This document shows, one piece after another, positions 26,526-35,307 of a stretch of DNA of 41,923 nucleotides. The notes under the pieces are model-generated. The model did not search any database. It was not told the DNA's origin and saw nothing but the letters and a program-made list of their open reading frames with translations. The translations under genes and the position numbers were made by a program. The stretch is from Cryomorphaceae bacterium (GTDB lineage: Bacteria; Bacteroidota; Bacteroidia; Flavobacteriales_D; Crocinitomicaceae): NCBI GenBank assembly GCA_021300505.1, contig JAJTDQ010000001.1, positions 1 through 41,923 of the forward strand, in the 5' to 3' direction. The stretch's first letter is position 1. Each line of letters opens with the position of its first letter.

Positions 26526-27764
26526 ATGGCAAAGTCAATTAAGCGTTTATTGCGCATTCTGCTCTTCACGTTCATCGCAGTGATTCTACTATTTAATGTG
26601 TTCATCGTTCTTTCGGGAAGATATTACCTGTACACAGGCATTTATCAGACCTATCTTCAAGGTCGCACGGGGCCTGGCATATACGACCTCCACAACTTCC
26701 CATACCGTACCCTTAAACATTCCTCGCATCCGATATCATGGAAAAAAAGTAAAAGATACAATACAATTGAGCCGAAAAGACACGACATGGACTATATCAA
26801 TGCCATGGGAACGAGTGCTTTTTTGGTCATCAAAGGAGATGAGATTGTCTATGAATATTACAACGAAAACCACTCAAAATCAGCAGTCAGCAATGCATTT
26901 TCCGCGACAAAAACAGTGGTCGCCTTTCTCATTGGAATCGCCATTGACGAAGGGAAGATTAAAAGTCTTGATGAAAAGGTAGGCAACTACATACCAGAAT
27001 TCAAGGAAAAGGGGAGAGAAAAAATCACTATTCGCCACCTGCTCGTGATGGCCTCAGGATTGGATTGGGAAGAAAGTGGTAAGAATCCATTGTCTGAAAA
27101 TGCTGAGTCGTATTACGGAACTGATTTGTATGGACTCGTTACCCGCCAACATGTTGTTGCTGAACCTGGAAAAGTATTCAATTACCAAAGTGGAAATACA
27201 CAACTGCTTGGTTTCGTGATCAAGAAAGCCACAGGTAAATCTGTTTCTGACTATTGCAGAGAAAAAATCTTAGAACCAATTGGGGCTGAAAGTGATGCCT
27301 ATTGGAGTTTGGACAAAGAAAACGGCGACGAAAAGTCGTTCTGTTGTTTGTACGCCACTGCACGGGACTTCGCAAAGATTGGAAAAATTCTCATGTACAA
27401 CGGCTTGGTGGATGGCAAACGCATCGTTTCTGAAAAGTTCATGCGTGAAGCCAAGGAGCCTGCAAAGATTCGTACTGAGGAAGGTTGGAAGAACTTACGC
27501 TATGCACTTCATTTGTGGGTGTATTACGACAAGAAATCCACTGTTCATTATTTCCGAGGGCTGAAAGGACAGTACATCATCACAGTGCCCGACGAAGATT
27601 TAATGGTTATTCGTTTGGGTAATCAGCGCGACGACAATTACATCATCCCTGAGGATAAGATGAACGACCGACGCTACATCAAGCGGCATTTGTATCAAGT
27701 TGAACATTCAGTGGATGTATTTCGTTATTTAAAAATTGGAAGAGACATCGTTTCAAAAAAATAG
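26526..27764 (+). CDS. Membrane-anchored beta-lactamase-family serine hydrolase
   Basis: A 412-residue protein with an N-terminal membrane anchor (about residues 7-30, basic then hydrophobic) and a class C beta-lactamase/penicillin-binding-like domain facing the periplasm. The nucleophile motif is SATK (Ser126, Lys129), followed by LDEKVGNYIPEF and IRHLLVMASGLDWEE, which are typical of this family. The second motif is in FNYQSGNTQLLGFVI (Tyr). A usual HxG third motif is replaced by FRGLKGQY. Members include esterases, D-amino peptidases and carboxypeptidases, so antibiotic resistance should not be assumed. It sits in a lipB operon with tight spacing both sides (2 nt and 4 nt). Confidence 0.88.
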   Translation: MAKSIKRLLRILLFTFIAVILLFNVFIVLSGRYYLYTGIYQTYLQGRTGPGIYDLHNFPYRTLKHSSHPISWKKSKRYNTIEPKRHDMDYINAMGTSAFLVIKGDEIVYEYYNENHSKSAVSNAFSATKTVVAFLIGIAIDEGKIKSLDEKVGNYIPEFKEKGREKITIRHLLVMASGLDWEESGKNPLSENAESYYGTDLYGLVTRQHVVAEPGKVFNYQSGNTQLLGFVIKKATGKSVSDYCREKILEPIGAESDAYWSLDKENGDEKSFCCLYATARDFAKIGKILMYNGLVDGKRIVSEKFMREAKEPAKIRTEEGWKNLRYALHLWVYYDKKSTVHYFRGLKGQYIITVPDEDLMVIRLGNQRDDNYIIPEDKMNDRRYIKRHLYQVEHSVDVFRYLKIGRDIVSKK

Positions 27765-27768
27765 AGTT

Positions 27769-28179
27769 ATGCGAGAAGAATTGCTGGGACCAAAAGTAGA
27801 AAAAGTTGGAGTAGCCATCATCGAACAACAGGACGAGGAGGGAAACACGATGTACTACGCTTACCTATTGAATCTCAGAGACGATATCATGGAAGGAATC
27901 ATCATTACCAGCACAGGTTACGGTGAGAATGTCAACACGGGCGAAAAGATCCGCACTTCTACTTTGCGACATTCACTGGAAGTACTATTGCCTCAAGAAG
28001 CAGCAAAGATCGAACCCATAATGGAAGATGTTTTTGCACTTTCCAATGAGTACTGGGTGAGCTTTTGGGTAGATGATGTGATGTACGACAAGAAGTTTAT
28101 CTTCCTACCAGAAACCGTTACGAAAGACAAGATGAAGCCCATTCCACTGTTGGGTGAAAAAGGAATACTAATTAGCTGA
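27769..28179 (+). CDS. Conserved small protein of unknown function
   Basis: A 136-residue soluble, acidic protein starting MREELLGPKVEKVGVAIIEQ. It contains YYAYLLNLRDDIMEGIIITSTGYG and a C-terminal FIFLPETVTKDKMKPIPLLGEKGILIS. There is no signal peptide, membrane segment or catalytic motif. I know no named domain for it, though the layout resembles small conserved Bacteroidota proteins. The ATG at 27769 follows the serine hydrolase stop by 4 nt, so it is the third gene of the lipB operon. Its end overlaps the convergent MerR gene by 8 bp. Confidence 0.75.
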   Translation: MREELLGPKVEKVGVAIIEQQDEEGNTMYYAYLLNLRDDIMEGIIITSTGYGENVNTGEKIRTSTLRHSLEVLLPQEAAKIEPIMEDVFALSNEYWVSFWVDDVMYDKKFIFLPETVTKDKMKPIPLLGEKGILIS

Positions 28180-29044
28180 TTAAAGCGCCAACTTGAGTTG
28201 GTAAATCACTGATTTCGTGAATGCAATCTTTGACAAGGTCCTTACGAGAATTAATTTGAATTCCCCCTGCCAGCACTGGAATTGACTTAAATTCGTAATT
28301 CAATCGCTTGAAATAACTCTGCATGAAATTGTCATCTACAGCAGTAAGCCATGAGGTAACCATGGTTTGAGGTTTCAATCTTTCAATGCATGAACTTAAA
28401 GCATCATAAGGTACGCTTTGACCGAGATACACAGTAGAAAGACCTTTGTCGCGCAGCATGAAATTGTAAAACAACAAGCTGATCTCGTGCTGCTCATGTT
28501 CGGGAAGGAACAACAAGGCGTCAACGGTATTTTTTTCAGGAATAGGTAATCGATCCGTTTCCGAGATGACCTTTTGACGAATCAAATTCGACATGAAATG
28601 CTCCTGTGCCGGATCGATTGTTCCCACCAACCACATGATTCCTATGCGATCCAGAAAGGGAATCAATTTATCGGTAAATGTCTTGGTTAAGCCAACGGTT
28701 TCAATGAGGTCACTCAACGTATCGCGAAAAAGTCGCTCATCCATTTCAATCAATGCCACAATAAGCCGTTCGATAGCGACATCTTCCGATTTTTTTCCGT
28801 TGCACTCCAATACGTGGTGATGGATTTCCTCATTCGACATTGTGGCAATCTTGGAAATCTTAAATCCACAGCGGTTTAGAATGGCGATGTTGATCATTCT
28901 CGTGAGATCATCGTCAGTGTAGGTGCGAATCTGTGTATCTGTGCGTTCAGGGGAAAACAATTCGTACCGTTTTTCCCAAATACGAATGGTGTGCGCCTTG
29001 ATACCGCTCAAAATTTCTAAATCCCGAATCTTATATTCTGCCAT
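28172..29044 (-). CDS. MerR-family regulator with cobalamin-binding domain (CarH-like)
   Basis: A 290-residue regulator. The N-terminal MerR helix-turn-helix (1-75) reads YKIRDLEILSGIKAHTIRIWEKRY. A helical bundle (about 90-165) contains Trp138, nine residues, then Glu148-His149: exactly the Wx9EH motif by which CarH/LitR photoreceptors hold adenosylcobalamin. The B12-binding fold (about 172-285) has LFLPEHEQHEISLLF, where His186 fits the lower cobalt ligand, then YLGQSVPYDAL. In characterised CarH proteins, dark B12-bound tetramers repress carotenoid genes and light breaks the complex. The same use here is inference. It is divergent from a lipoprotein gene. The crt genes at 675-2495 are about 26 kb away. 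Confidence 0.88.
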   Translation of the reverse strand: MAEYKIRDLEILSGIKAHTIRIWEKRYELFSPERTDTQIRTYTDDDLTRMINIAILNRCGFKISKIATMSNEEIHHHVLECNGKKSEDVAIERLIVALIEMDERLFRDTLSDLIETVGLTKTFTDKLIPFLDRIGIMWLVGTIDPAQEHFMSNLIRQKVISETDRLPIPEKNTVDALLFLPEHEQHEISLLFYNFMLRDKGLSTVYLGQSVPYDALSSCIERLKPQTMVTSWLTAVDDNFMQSYFKRLNYEFKSIPVLAGGIQINSRKDLVKDCIHEISDLPTQVGALIS

Positions 29045-29137
29045 CTGCCTACATCAGCGAACGTGAGTAAAAATTGGTTCGCTAAAGCGTTAAACAACGA
29101 TGCGCTTATTTTGTTTAGGATGCAAATGAAAGTTGTG

Positions 29138-29145
29138 TATATTTG
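29138..29145 (+). promoter_or_regulatory. -7 element of the lipoprotein gene
   Basis: TATATTTG is an exact TAnnTTTG match, 28 nt upstream of the ATG at 29174. It sits in the 129-bp region shared with the divergent CarH-like regulator, so binding of that regulator could affect this gene. It rules out the longer in-frame start at 29063. Confidence 0.55.
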
Positions 29146-29173
29146 TTTTAATTCGAATGAATTTCACGCTAAA

Positions 29174-29797
29174 ATGCCTTTATCCATGGGTTATAGTAAT
29201 TCACATATTGTGCGTTTTTCTTGTCTTGGAATCCTGCTTCTCTTTTCTATTGTTGGATTGAACTCCTGTGGAAACGAAGATGAGACCAAGGAACAGTCAA
29301 CCATTAAATTGGATGAAGACTATTACGAATTTCGGGGTATTTCACTTCAACAATACGACATTCCAGCGATGATCATGTTACCCGATGAAACGGCAAACAT
29401 TGGCGCTTCCACTCGTCCGGAGATCGATCATCCCGATAGTTTTTTATGGAGCATCACCCTCGGCGCTAAGTTTAAACTGTACATTGAAGATTTTGGTGAT
29501 TACCGCAACCGTGTGAGCAATAAAAAGAAAGAACTGAAAGAACAAACCTTATTTAAGATCAACTATCTCTTCCAGTCCAACGACTTGATTGTATACGAAC
29601 GCACCTTAATTGTTCGCGGGTCGAAGCAGGCATCGCCAAGTGTTGGTATTGAGCACAAATCGTTTCATGTATACGGGCAAAAAATCATCGATGGGATCAC
29701 GTACGAGTTGCGCAGCAAAGACGAGGGTTGCAGTAAAAATATCGCTGTACTCATGGCGAAATCCATCAAATCATTCAAGGCCCTCGAAATCCGCTAA
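29174..29797 (+). CDS. Hypothetical lipoprotein
   Basis: A 207-residue protein with a lipoprotein signal peptide: HIVRFSCLGILLLFSIVGLNSC, where the Cys in the GLNSC lipobox would be lipidated, followed by acidic GNEDETKE. The mature part is a mixed alpha/beta domain of no family I recognise, with KKKELKEQTLFKINYLFQSNDLIVYERTLI and a late Cys in KDEGCSKNIAVLMAKSIKSF. I chose the start at 29174 (MPLSMGYS) because the frame upstream crosses the predicted promoter; 29186 is an alternative. It is divergent from the CarH-like regulator and 56 nt upstream of mrp. Confidence 0.75.
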   Translation: MPLSMGYSNSHIVRFSCLGILLLFSIVGLNSCGNEDETKEQSTIKLDEDYYEFRGISLQQYDIPAMIMLPDETANIGASTRPEIDHPDSFLWSITLGAKFKLYIEDFGDYRNRVSNKKKELKEQTLFKINYLFQSNDLIVYERTLIVRGSKQASPSVGIEHKSFHVYGQKIIDGITYELRSKDEGCSKNIAVLMAKSIKSFKALEIR

Positions 29798-29853
29798 ACA
29801 TTTCATCGCGGTCACTCGTTCTCTCTTCTGAACAACTTTACTAATTTTATATC

Positions 29854-30936
29854 ATGGAACTAAACCGTGAAAATGTGCTTGAGGTGCTGGGTGGAATCAC
29901 CGAGCCAGAGTTGAAGAAAGATATCATCACCCTAAACCTTGTCGAAGGACTTGAAGTAGGCGACCAATCCATTACACTGACTGTTTATGTGTCGAATCCT
30001 GCATTGCATGCAAGAAAACGAATGCAAGAAGCCATAGATTTCAATTTGAAACGTGTCTTTGGAAACAACGTAGCAATCACTTGTCAAGTAGCAACGATTC
30101 CGGCAGAAGCCAAGCAAGCACATCGAAAAATCTTACCTGATGTGAAATTTATCGTAGCGGTAGCCTCAGGAAAAGGAGGTGTTGGAAAATCAACGGTGAC
30201 GGCAAACTTAGCGGGAGGACTTACAAAGGCAGGTTATAAAGTCGGAATTGTCGACGCGGATATTTATGGTCCAAGTATGCCGACGATGTTTGATGTTGTT
30301 GGTGAACGTCCTACCATGTCGGATGTTGACGGTAAGCCATTGATCAACCCTGTTGAAAGTCACGGAATAAAATTGCTTTCCATTGGATTCTTTACCGAGC
30401 AAGACAATGCGGTGGTATGGCGCGGACCGATGGCATCGAAAGCCTTGAATCAGCTATTCACGGATGCCAATTGGGGTGCACTCGATTACTTACTGATCGA
30501 CTTACCTCCTGGAACAGGTGATATTCACTTGTCATTGCTACAATTGCTGCCTTTGGATGGCGTAGTAATCGTGAGTACCCCACAAGAAGTGGCCTTGGCC
30601 GATGCACGTCGTGGAATCAATATGTTCCGCATGGACGGTGCAAAAGTGCCGATTGTAGGAATCATAGAAAACATGGCATGGTTCACTCCAGCTGAACTGC
30701 CTGAAAATAAATACTATATCTTTGGACGCGACGGCGCGAAAAATCTCGCTGAAGGCATGAATGTGCCATTTTTAGGTCAGATTCCATTGGTGCAAAGCGT
30801 ACGTGAAGCAGGAGATGCGGGTAGACCTGCTGTTTTTCAAGAAAATAGTCCGACAGCACAGGCCTTTGACGAATTAGTTCTTACTTTTGTCAACGAACTG
30901 AATGAAATCAATCAGAAAAAACAGTCAAAGCACTAA
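29854..30936 (+). CDS. mrp: Mrp/NBP35-family Fe-S cluster carrier ATPase
   Basis: A 360-residue ApbC/Mrp protein. The N-terminal MIP18/DUF59 domain (about 1-85) begins MELNRENVLEVLGGITEPELKKDI. A deviant Walker A P-loop follows, GKGGVGKSTVTANLAGG (about residues 107-120), then DADIYGPSMP and YLLIDLPPGTGDIHL. It carries and delivers Fe-S clusters to apoproteins in the cytosol. The CxxC that bridges a cluster in many Mrp proteins is absent: the region reads ENMAWFTPAELPENKYYIFG with no Cys. From memory this variant is common in Bacteroidota. It is followed 3 nt later by a NifU-domain gene, which supports the Fe-S role. Confidence 0.95.
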   Translation: MELNRENVLEVLGGITEPELKKDIITLNLVEGLEVGDQSITLTVYVSNPALHARKRMQEAIDFNLKRVFGNNVAITCQVATIPAEAKQAHRKILPDVKFIVAVASGKGGVGKSTVTANLAGGLTKAGYKVGIVDADIYGPSMPTMFDVVGERPTMSDVDGKPLINPVESHGIKLLSIGFFTEQDNAVVWRGPMASKALNQLFTDANWGALDYLLIDLPPGTGDIHLSLLQLLPLDGVVIVSTPQEVALADARRGINMFRMDGAKVPIVGIIENMAWFTPAELPENKYYIFGRDGAKNLAEGMNVPFLGQIPLVQSVREAGDAGRPAVFQENSPTAQAFDELVLTFVNELNEINQKKQSKH

Positions 30937-30939
30937 GGC

Positions 30940-31197
30940 ATGTTGAACAAGCAAGAATTGACCGAAAAAGTATTGGGCGCTCTCGAGCAATTGCGACCGT
31001 TTTTGAAAGACGACGGTGGCGACATGGAATTGGTTGAAATCACCGATGATGCGATTGTTCGTGTGAGATTGCTTGGTGCATGTAGTGATTGTTCGATGAG
31101 CATGATGACACTTAAAGCTGGATTGGAAGAAGCAGTGAAAAAAGTAGCTCCAGAAGTTCAAGCCGTTGAGGCAATAAACATCCCTACATTCGCTTAA
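30940..31197 (+). CDS. NifU C-terminal domain Fe-S scaffold protein
   Basis: An 85-residue protein consisting only of the NifU C-terminal (Nfu) domain. It has FLKDDGGDMELVEI followed by VRVRLLGACSDCSMSMMTLKAG, in which Cys48 and Cys51 form the CxxC that bridges a [4Fe-4S] cluster between two subunits. Nfu proteins store or hand on clusters to target enzymes such as lipoyl synthase and aconitase. It is read 3 nt after mrp, so the two form an Fe-S carrier module. The downstream glycosyltransferase start is 7 nt away. Confidence 0.93.
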   Translation: MLNKQELTEKVLGALEQLRPFLKDDGGDMELVEITDDAIVRVRLLGACSDCSMSMMTLKAGLEEAVKKVAPEVQAVEAINIPTFA

Positions 31198-31204
31198 CTC
31201 AAGC

Positions 31205-32495
31205 ATGAGCACTCGAACGAAACTTGGCATCCTTGTCCTTTTCGCTCTAGTCGCTACCATTGTCCTTAACGAAATCAACCTTTCTTTTCTCGGAAATGAA
31301 TATCCTTACAAACAAGGGTTAATTACCACGGCCGACGAATACAGTTATTTTTCACCTGCCGAGCAATTGCTGAAAACCGGAGAATGGAACGTCAACAGCA
31401 CGGGTGAAAAGGCCTACATCCGCACGCCAGGTTATGGAATCATATATTTTCTAGCACTTGCCCTCGGTGGATCACACGCCTTTTTTGTACTCAAATGTAT
31501 TCAATTGCTGCTCTTCGCAGGAAGTATCGTCCTTTTCTTTCGGCTTATACGCTTGTTTACCGATGAAAAATTAAGTCTGATTGCTACAGCCATCTATGCA
31601 CTTCTTCCCTGCTTTTCTGGATTCACCTATTACACCTTGTCCGAATCCGTCTTGCCCTTTTTTGTGCTCGGTTGGCTTTATTCGGTGTTTGTCCGATCGG
31701 AGAAAAATCAATGGCTGATGTTGCTCTTTTCGACTGCTGCGCTCGTCATGATTCGTCCACAACTGATTGTTTTTCCGCTTGTATTGTTGTTGTATTTTAC
31801 CATCAAAAGAGACAAATTGGTGTTTGCACTACTTGTAGGACTTCTTCCTTTTGTTTTTTGGCAAGTGCGCACCATGAGTATTCTCGGACATTGGCCTGAT
31901 TTACATCCCATTTATTCCTCCACAAACAATACCCTCTACCGTCCACCACATCGGGAAATGACCGATTTGTTTCGTGTCTGGGAATACCGTGGAGAGGTGT
32001 TTCATGGGACTATGGGCGTGCTTTCAAGCGACACCACAAAAGATGCTCGAAATCATTCATGGTTTTCTGCCTGGCGAGAAAGAACTGGTGCAAAAGATTC
32101 AAAAAGCACGCAAACACCTTCAAGCTGAACATCCATTCGACTACTACCTCAAAACACCATGCTTGAGCGCCAAACGATTGATTGGAACATCCATGATGAA
32201 TTTGTATGTCTTCCAAGCTCCGTGGCGCAATGCGTGGGTTGTACGATTTCTCAAAATCGTGTGTTTTGTTTTGATTCTTGGTGGACTTTGTGCGACGGTT
32301 GTGGTGCTCATTTGGGGTAAACAAAACCTACTAAAAGTGTGTGCGCTTGCTCTTTTGCACTCCTTGTTTTACTTGGTGTTTTTTCAGCGGATGAATGAAG
32401 AACGCTATCTCTATCCATACTTGCCATTACTTTTTTTATTTTTGGTGGTGGCGGTGAAAAGGTGGAAAGGGAGTGCAATAGAAGCGCCAAAGTAA
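31205..32495 (+). pseudogene. Membrane glycosyltransferase (GT39/PMT-like) split by a frameshift
   Basis: Two overlapping frames (31205-32128 and 31974-32495) together make one membrane protein of about 430 residues. The first has eight or so hydrophobic segments and an early acidic motif TTADEYSYFSPAEQLLKTGEW followed by GYGIIYFLALALGG, as in GT39/ArnT-type polyprenyl-phosphate sugar transferases. The second supplies the missing C-terminal helices and MNEERYLYPYLPLLFLFLVV. Moving from frame to frame needs one base skipped, probably between about 32005 and 32040, near FHGTMG in the first frame and CFQATPQKMLE in the second. Either a genuine one-base insertion or a sequencing error. It is read 7 nt after the NifU-domain gene. 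Confidence 0.7.
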
Positions 32496-32595
32496 CATTG
32501 CTGGTTACTACTCTATTTTACTTTCACAGGGTAATCTATCGCTAAGAAGTGAAAAAGAATCATTCATGCAGCGAAGAAAAAAGATCCAAATCACT

Positions 32596-33615
32596 TTACT
32601 TTTTGCCAAATAACACAGAGACGAATAAATTATTCTCGTTGTATACTTTCGACTGTTTTAACCAGGATATACCTAGAGTAATACAAAGGAAAATAAGGAT
32701 ACAAATTAAAAATGCCAGGTAGAAATTACCGTTCAACTCGTTCAATAAGTCATCGAAAAAAAGATGGTAAAACTCAAGATGAAAGCAATACATGAAAAAA
32801 CTTATCCTGCCCAATTTTGATAATATGTTTGAATTATTCGGGTTGAACAATGAAACTACATAAAACATAAGTGCAATAAAGGCCATGGAACCAAGCAAGT
32901 AAATAAGGTCAACTGGATAAAAAACCTCTACAGCGAATTCTCTCAAGTAAGACGTGTTGGAATTGTATTGCCATAAAAAGAATAGGAATTCAGTGAGCGC
33001 AATGATTTGTAGGTATCCATGATTAAACTTGACATTTTTCATCTTGGCAATGAACCCTAACAATGGGAAGACTAGCCATGGGAAGAGCGGAAACCACCCA
33101 TCAAAAAACATGTTTCTCAAGGGTTGTAATACAGAAATGTTTTCATTCCACTCAAGAAATTTTGGTTCGTTTATGTCAAAAATATAAGAGCCGTTCCATA
33201 GATAGATTATTTGGATAAGCACGATAGTGATGCAGCACAACACCAAAAGTTGAAATTTTAATTTTCCAATAAGTACCATAAAAAGTATAGAAAAACCTAT
33301 TGTGTACAATACATCGAAGGAAAAGAAAGGGGTAATATTCCAAGTAAAAATATCAATAAAGGCTGCCATTGCCAAAACGATACAAGCACGTAAAGCGTTT
33401 TTTATTCGTCTTTCTTTCGTATTGATTGGAAACAAATTATGGCCCACTAAGAAAAGAAAGATAGGTGCTGCGAGTGAACTAATTATTCTGTCAAAAGCAC
33501 TGTAAGAATTAAACCCTAAATGAGGAAGCGCATGCGCATAAAACATGATAACTATTGCTATCGCACGCAGCAAGTCAATTCTACCATTCCTTTTGTTTTC
33601 AATCGCTTTATCCAT
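32596..33615 (-). CDS. HGSNAT/DUF1624-like membrane acyltransferase
   Basis: A 339-residue integral membrane protein with about ten hydrophobic segments. The start RIDLLRAIAIVIMFYAHALPHLG (Asp, Arg and His conserved), then APIFLFLVGHNLF, FFSFDVLYTIGFSILFM and FPLFPWLVFPLLGFIAK, matches the heparan-alpha-glucosaminide N-acetyltransferase catalytic-domain family (DUF1624), a relative of acyltransferase 3. Such proteins move acyl groups across the inner membrane onto glycans. The acceptor here is unknown. Its ATG directly abuts the TAA of the ion-channel gene (TAAATG), so they share a transcript. The region seems more AT-rich than its neighbours, a hint of transfer. Confidence 0.75.
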   Translation of the reverse strand: MDKAIENKRNGRIDLLRAIAIVIMFYAHALPHLGFNSYSAFDRIISSLAAPIFLFLVGHNLFPINTKERRIKNALRACIVLAMAAFIDIFTWNITPFFSFDVLYTIGFSILFMVLIGKLKFQLLVLCCITIVLIQIIYLWNGSYIFDINEPKFLEWNENISVLQPLRNMFFDGWFPLFPWLVFPLLGFIAKMKNVKFNHGYLQIIALTEFLFFLWQYNSNTSYLREFAVEVFYPVDLIYLLGSMAFIALMFYVVSLFNPNNSNILSKLGRISFFMYCFHLEFYHLFFDDLLNELNGNFYLAFLICILIFLCITLGISWLKQSKVYNENNLFVSVLFGKK

Positions 33616-34596
33616 TTAAAATGATTCCATTACAAAATAGTACACACCGAAACAAAAAATAATTGGGAAGGACCAACGACCGATCATTTCCAAGTTTTTA
33701 GATAACCTGTGTTTATCTCGTTTTTCAAGATTGAATGTCCAAATAGTTTGAACCATGGCGAACATAATTAAGAAGTAGGACAAATAATAAATTCTATCCA
33801 CCGTAGTTAAATAACCGATTTCTGGTAAATCATCCGATATTGTCCACTGAAACGCAATTGCCGCAATCAATGATGTTACAGTCAAACTGCTCGCCAACTC
33901 CAACTTATCCGCTTCAATATAAAAAACCAAATAGGCAAGGGTAAGCACAATGATCAGTGGAATGATAAACTTGATTGCATAAGGAACATAATTCCGCTTA
34001 ACAAATAAGGTGTACTGCATTGTGGAATAAGTGCTGGAATTTGAAGTAATTTCAGGATCTCCGAAATCAGTGTTGTATTTTTTGCCATAACTGCGAAATG
34101 AGGTTTTTTCAATAATCAAATCATAGCTATTCAAGTATTCCGATACTCCCCGCAACTTTTCATCCACTCTTGATTTCTTGTAGGAATTCATATCAGGAAG
34201 AATGACTAAATCAGATTTCTCAAAATTCACATGCTCCATGATGATATTTATCTTTTGTCGGTCAAATGGATAGTATTTATATTCAGCATTGAATTTAAAA
34301 TCTCCATCCACTTCACCAGACAAATAGTAATTTCCATCATGAAAACGCTCCTCATGAATCACAATTTCATTGATGTCCGCATTCAAAAACTCAACGTTTT
34401 TTAACTCATGGTAATTCGTGTCTCCGACAGGCAATTTTGCCCTTAACCAAAAATAAAACACGAGTTTTGCGCTTTGACTTTCTTGATTAAGATTCAACGA
34501 TTTGATATAATACCCTGAATACATTTTTATTGGTCCGTTAGCTTTAACAGAGCAAAGACAAACAAGAAAAAAGAGTATTAAACTTAACTTCTTCAT
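33616..34596 (-). CDS. Prokaryotic pentameric ligand-gated ion channel (GLIC-like)
   Basis: A 326-residue protein. It has a signal peptide (MKKLSLILFFLVCLCSVKANG), a beta-rich extracellular domain (about 25-200) with the Pro-loop motif YYPFDRQKINI (109-114 core), then four membrane helices. TM1 is around 203-226 (RNYVPYAIKFIIPLIIV). TM2 is around 233-252 (LTVTSLIAAIAFQWTI) and TM3 around 266-289, with the TM2-TM3 linker SDDLPEIGYLTT. TM4 is around 306-323. TM2 and the linker closely parallel the proton-gated channel GLIC (STLIAHIAFNILVETNLP, recalled from memory). Cys-loop cysteines are absent, as expected in bacteria. Gating ligand and ion selectivity are unknown. Upstream gene of a two-gene operon with the acyltransferase. 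Confidence 0.88.
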   Translation of the reverse strand: MKKLSLILFFLVCLCSVKANGPIKMYSGYYIKSLNLNQESQSAKLVFYFWLRAKLPVGDTNYHELKNVEFLNADINEIVIHEERFHDGNYYLSGEVDGDFKFNAEYKYYPFDRQKINIIMEHVNFEKSDLVILPDMNSYKKSRVDEKLRGVSEYLNSYDLIIEKTSFRSYGKKYNTDFGDPEITSNSSTYSTMQYTLFVKRNYVPYAIKFIIPLIIVLTLAYLVFYIEADKLELASSLTVTSLIAAIAFQWTISDDLPEIGYLTTVDRIYYLSYFLIMFAMVQTIWTFNLEKRDKHRLSKNLEMIGRWSFPIIFCFGVYYFVMESF

Positions 34597-34660
34597 GAAA
34601 TGAGAACTATTGCGTACGATTCGTTGGACACAAGTTCAAGACTGGGTGCTAACTGTTCAT

Positions 34661-35260
34661 TTACAAAGCCGCTGCATACCTGCGAGCTACCTCATCCCAA
34701 TTGATCACATTGAAAAATGCGTTCACATAATCAGGACGACGGTTTTGGTACTTGAGGTAATATGCGTGCTCCCAAACATCAATCGCTAGGATCGGTGTTC
34801 CCTGGCAACCTTCGCCCATCAACGGGTTATCTTGGTTTGGAGTTGAACATACTTCAAGTTTTCCACCAACCACGCACAACCAAGCCCAGCCTGATCCAAA
34901 ACGCGTTGCTGCTGCTTTGCTGAATTCTTCTTTAAATGCATCAAAAGATCCAAATGTAGAATCAATCGCTGCTGCCAAATCTCCTGCTGGATGTCCACCT
35001 GCATTTGGTGCCATCACTTCCCAGAAAAGGTTGTGGTTCCAGAATCCGCCACCATTGTTGCGCACTGCTGGTTTATCTTTACATGCCATTAAAATTTCTT
35101 CAATGGACTTGCCCTCCAACTCCGTTCCTGCAATTGCAGCATTCAAGTTAGTTGTATAGGCATTGTGGTGTTTAGAGTGATGAATTTCCATCGTCATTGC
35201 ATCGATATGCGGTTCCAAGGCATCGTACGCATAAGGCAATTTTGGTAGTTCGAAAGCCAT
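34661..35260 (-). CDS. sodA: Superoxide dismutase, Fe/Mn type
   Basis: A 199-residue Fe/Mn superoxide dismutase converting superoxide to oxygen and hydrogen peroxide. It starts [20 protein letters not shown]. Metal ligands are in [13 protein letters not shown] (first His), [11 protein letters not shown] (second His) and [13 protein letters not shown] (Asp and third His), with the active-site Tyr in NAYT. There is no signal peptide, so it is cytosolic. The Met at 35260 is the family start; the longer frame to 35338 crosses the promoter. Whether Fe or Mn is used cannot be decided here. A consensus promoter and a 30-bp palindrome lie upstream, suggesting regulated expression. Confidence 0.96.
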   Translation of the reverse strand: MAFELPKLPYAYDALEPHIDAMTMEIHHSKHHNAYTTNLNAAIAGTELEGKSIEEILMACKDKPAVRNNGGGFWNHNLFWEVMAPNAGGHPAGDLAAAIDSTFGSFDAFKEEFSKAAATRFGSGWAWLCVVGGKLEVCSTPNQDNPLMGEGCQGTPILAIDVWEHAYYLKYQNRRPDYVNAFFNVINWDEVARRYAAAL

Positions 35261-35307
35261 AATTTGTTGTTTTAAATGATAAAAATAGAGTGTTTCTTTA
35301 CTGAACT

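Noticed and set aside
26526-27764. Antibiotic resistance beta-lactamase
   Set aside because: It has the SxxK motif of the wider serine hydrolase family but a membrane anchor, no standard third motif and a housekeeping lipB operon context; resistance cannot be claimed.
31205-32495. Two separate overlapping genes
   Set aside because: The first lacks the C-terminal helices expected for the family and ends in non-membrane residues, while the second begins without a sensible N-terminus; one frameshifted gene explains both.
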